From contig JBELHO010000066.1 of the NCBI GenBank assembly GCA_042091375.1, positions 1-16,050 on the forward strand: a stretch of DNA of 16,050 bases, written 5' to 3'. This document shows positions 14,556-16,050 of this stretch, in pieces; the stretch's first letter is position 1; every line of letters begins with the position of its first letter. This DNA is from JBELHO01 sp042091375 (GTDB lineage: Bacteria > Pseudomonadota > Gammaproteobacteria > Enterobacterales > Alteromonadaceae). The position numbers and the translations under genes are program-made. The notes beneath the pieces are model-generated. The model was not told the origin of the DNA. It worked only from the letters and a program-made list of their open reading frames with translations, and did not search any database.

Positions 14556-15144
14556 CCTACTTATCTCAACAATACAAAAAATATTAACGATTACATTACT
14601 GAGCTTATCTTGCTTAGTTTACGCACAATCAACCATTACTGACCAGTTGCCAGCGAAAACAGCTGAAAACAGCGTTAATGACTTTGCCGTAAGCCTTGAT
14701 TACAGTGATTTTCAGCTTGTCGGTAGCGCCACCTTGACTTTTTTATTTTGGGATATCTATCGCAGTACGCTTTATACCACTTCAGGGCGATATCCTAGCG
14801 TTGATAATAAAGATAGTCTGGTATTTAAAATTGAGTACCTAAGGGATGTTGAAAAATCGGAGCTTATCGAACAAACCATTGCACAATGGCAGCACATTGG
14901 TTTAGCGCAGCAGCAATTTAACGGTTATATAAGTCAATTAGAAAATATTTGGCCAAATATTAAAAAAGGTGACACTTTAGCACTGTTAATTAATGATTCA
15001 GCTAATAATTTTTATTTAAACAACCGTGCTATCGGTGGTATTGATGATAGTACTTTTGGTCAACTATTTATTGATATTTGGTTATCGAAAAAAACCAGTC
15101 AACCCAAACTACGTTTACAACTTATTGGTGGAACCCAAAAATGA
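14548..15144 (+). CDS. Chalcone-isomerase-like secreted protein
   Basis: A 198-residue protein with a signal peptide (residues 1-26, cleavage LVYA/QS), so periplasmic. The mature part carries the bacterial chalcone-isomerase-like domain: VGSATLTFLFWDIYRSTLY (about 58-76), then VFKIEYLRDV and LIEQTIAQWQ, and a C-terminal FIDIWLSKKTS. Bacterial members keep the fold, but I see no basis to assign flavonoid isomerisation; fatty-acid or lipid binding is a more plausible role in this setting. Its ATG overlaps the end of the DUF2878 gene by 8 bases. Its stop overlaps the next start as ATGA, so all three genes form a tight operon. Confidence 0.87.
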   Translation: MINLLISTIQKILTITLLSLSCLVYAQSTITDQLPAKTAENSVNDFAVSLDYSDFQLVGSATLTFLFWDIYRSTLYTTSGRYPSVDNKDSLVFKIEYLRDVEKSELIEQTIAQWQHIGLAQQQFNGYISQLENIWPNIKKGDTLALLINDSANNFYLNNRAIGGIDDSTFGQLFIDIWLSKKTSQPKLRLQLIGGTQK

Positions 15145-15680
15145 GAAACACACTATGTATTTTAATGCTCAGCTTGTTAGCAAGTTGTTCTACAGATTTA
15201 TCTCAGTATGCTAAATCTACACCCCAATTCAAAATCAATAACTATTTTTCTGGACCAGTGACAGGATGGGGAATAGTGCAAGACTACCAAAACAAAGTCA
15301 CTAGACGATTTTGTGTTGACCTTGTTGGTACTTGGAATGGCAATAAGGGTGAACTAGCTGAAGTCTTTTATTTCGCTGACGGTGAGGTGAGTCAACGCAC
15401 TTGGCAGTTAACGGTAAAACCTGATGGCAGTTATCAGGGAACAGCTGCCGATGTGGTTGGAATAGCAAATGGTCGTGAAACAGGCTTTGCATTTCAACTG
15501 GAATACCAATTACTGGTTCCCGTAGATGATAATGTATATCAAATGTCGATGGACGATTGGATGTATAAAATTGACGAATACAAGGTATTCAATCGTACCT
15601 CAATGAATAAATTTGGAGTACAAGTAGCTGAAATTACATTGTTTTTTGATAAAAAACCACCCGTACAATCTTGTCGTTAA
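15141..15680 (+). CDS. DUF3833 family lipoprotein
   Basis: A 179-residue protein. ATG 15141 is chosen over the more upstream frame opening at 15078 because it gives a lipoprotein signal (MRNTLCILMLSLLAS-C, lipid-bearing Cys16) and the classic ATGA overlap with the preceding stop; GGTGG lies about 10 bases upstream. The mature protein has the features of DUF3833: GPVTGWGIVQDY, VTRRFCVDLVGTW, a FADGEVSQRTW strand, GTAADVVG, MDDWMYK and a C-terminal FGVQVAEITLFF. It looks like a beta-barrel or lipocalin-like fold with alternating strands. The function is unknown. It is the last gene of the three-gene operon and meets a convergent SDR gene 43 bases later. Confidence 0.88.
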   Translation: MRNTLCILMLSLLASCSTDLSQYAKSTPQFKINNYFSGPVTGWGIVQDYQNKVTRRFCVDLVGTWNGNKGELAEVFYFADGEVSQRTWQLTVKPDGSYQGTAADVVGIANGRETGFAFQLEYQLLVPVDDNVYQMSMDDWMYKIDEYKVFNRTSMNKFGVQVAEITLFFDKKPPVQSCR

Positions 15681-15723
15681 AATAGTTGGATAGGCAAAAA
15701 AATTGATTTTTCTACAGAATAAC

Positions 15724-16050
15724 TCAACGTGGTTTATTATATAAATCCCTTAACGCAGCACTCAATGTGGGGTGTTTGAAGGTAAAGCCACTGTCAAGTA
15801 ACGCCTTAGGTTGAACATTTTGTCCGTAGAGAAATAAATCTGACATTTCGCCAAATAGGCATTTTATTAAAAATGCTGGGGTTTTAAACCAACATGAACT
15901 ACCCAATGTTTCGCCAAGTACAGTATTAAAGGCTTTGTTGGTTTCAGCTTTTGGTGCTGTCATGTTGATTGGACCACTCAATGCTGGGTTGTCAATAATG
16001 TGCATTATTGCTGAAACCATATCGTCTATGTGTATCCATGACAAGAATTG
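15724..16050 (-). CDS. TIGR01777/YfcH-type SDR epimerase, C-terminal part only
   Basis: The last 108 codons of a gene whose 5' part is beyond the window end. The frame stays open to 16050 and reads QFLSWIHIDDM, so it does not begin at any internal start. The sequence follows E. coli YfcH and the TIGR01777 family closely: SWIHIDDMV, GPINMTAP, then the C-terminal DUF1731 segment with GE-SDLFLYGQ, QPKALLDSGFTFKHP and a final ALRDLY. These are NAD(P)-binding short-chain dehydrogenase/epimerase-like proteins of unknown substrate; the Rossmann domain is not visible here. It converges on the DUF3833 gene, an arrangement seen in photolyase-linked clusters of related bacteria. Confidence 0.9.
   Translation of the reverse strand, partial: QFLSWIHIDDMVSAIMHIIDNPALSGPINMTAPKAETNKAFNTVLGETLGSSCWFKTPAFLIKCLFGEMSDLFLYGQNVQPKALLDSGFTFKHPTLSAALRDLYNKPR

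Noticed and set aside
15026..15214. Open frame across the junction of the chalcone-isomerase-like and DUF3833 genes
   Set aside because: It is a third frame overlapping two well-supported, coupled genes.
15696..15711. A-run and T-run around TTGA between the convergent DUF3833 and SDR genes, as a bidirectional terminator
   Set aside because: The stem would be five A-U pairs only, with no GC; too weak to call.

Overview
The window looks like chromosomal DNA of a marine gammaproteobacterium of the Alteromonadales (Colwellia/Thalassotalea/Alteromonas-like). This is inferred from the AT-rich composition, the tRNA-Leu(UAA) sequence close to that of enterobacteria and Shewanella, the large Xanthomonas/Caulobacter-type TonB-dependent receptor, and the DUF2878 / chalcone-isomerase-like / DUF3833 cluster common in marine gammaproteobacteria. 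The genus cannot be fixed from the sequence alone.

Layout. Bases 1-190 hold the 3' part of tRNA-Gly(GCC) and a complete tRNA-Leu(UAA). After about 500 bases without a gene comes a small Cys-rich lipoprotein (709-975, +). Bases 1021-9798 form a minus-strand block. In transcription order it holds a TonB-dependent receptor, a strong intrinsic terminator, a flavin-dependent halogenase-like protein, an FIH-like JmjC/cupin_8 oxygenase, a second halogenase-like protein, and a secreted GH18 chitinase. A divergent regulatory region (9799-10208) separates this block from two plus-strand genes: a GH20 beta-N-acetylhexosaminidase with an inserted domain, and a secreted SMP-30/gluconolactonase-type beta-propeller. 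Bases 14055-15680 carry an overlapping three-gene operon (DUF2878 membrane protein, chalcone-isomerase-like secreted protein, DUF3833 lipoprotein). It faces the 3' end of a TIGR01777/YfcH-type SDR gene cut by the window edge.

How the genes may work together. GH18, the TonB receptor and GH20 make a coherent chitin route: the chitinase cuts chitin, the receptor imports chito-oligosaccharides through the outer membrane, and the hexosaminidase releases GlcNAc in the periplasm. A LacI-type palindrome with a central CG (9861-9878) lies in front of the receptor, as expected for a NagR-like repressor. The two halogenase-like flavoproteins, the FIH-like oxygenase and the lactonase-like propeller have no assigned role in this route. 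They are the most interesting part of the window: a possible TonB-receptor-linked oxidative or halogenating modification module. The DUF2878 operon is unrelated to chitin and resembles clusters linked to light and singlet-oxygen responses. A sequence resembling an ECF sigma (ChrR-partner) promoter lies upstream of it.
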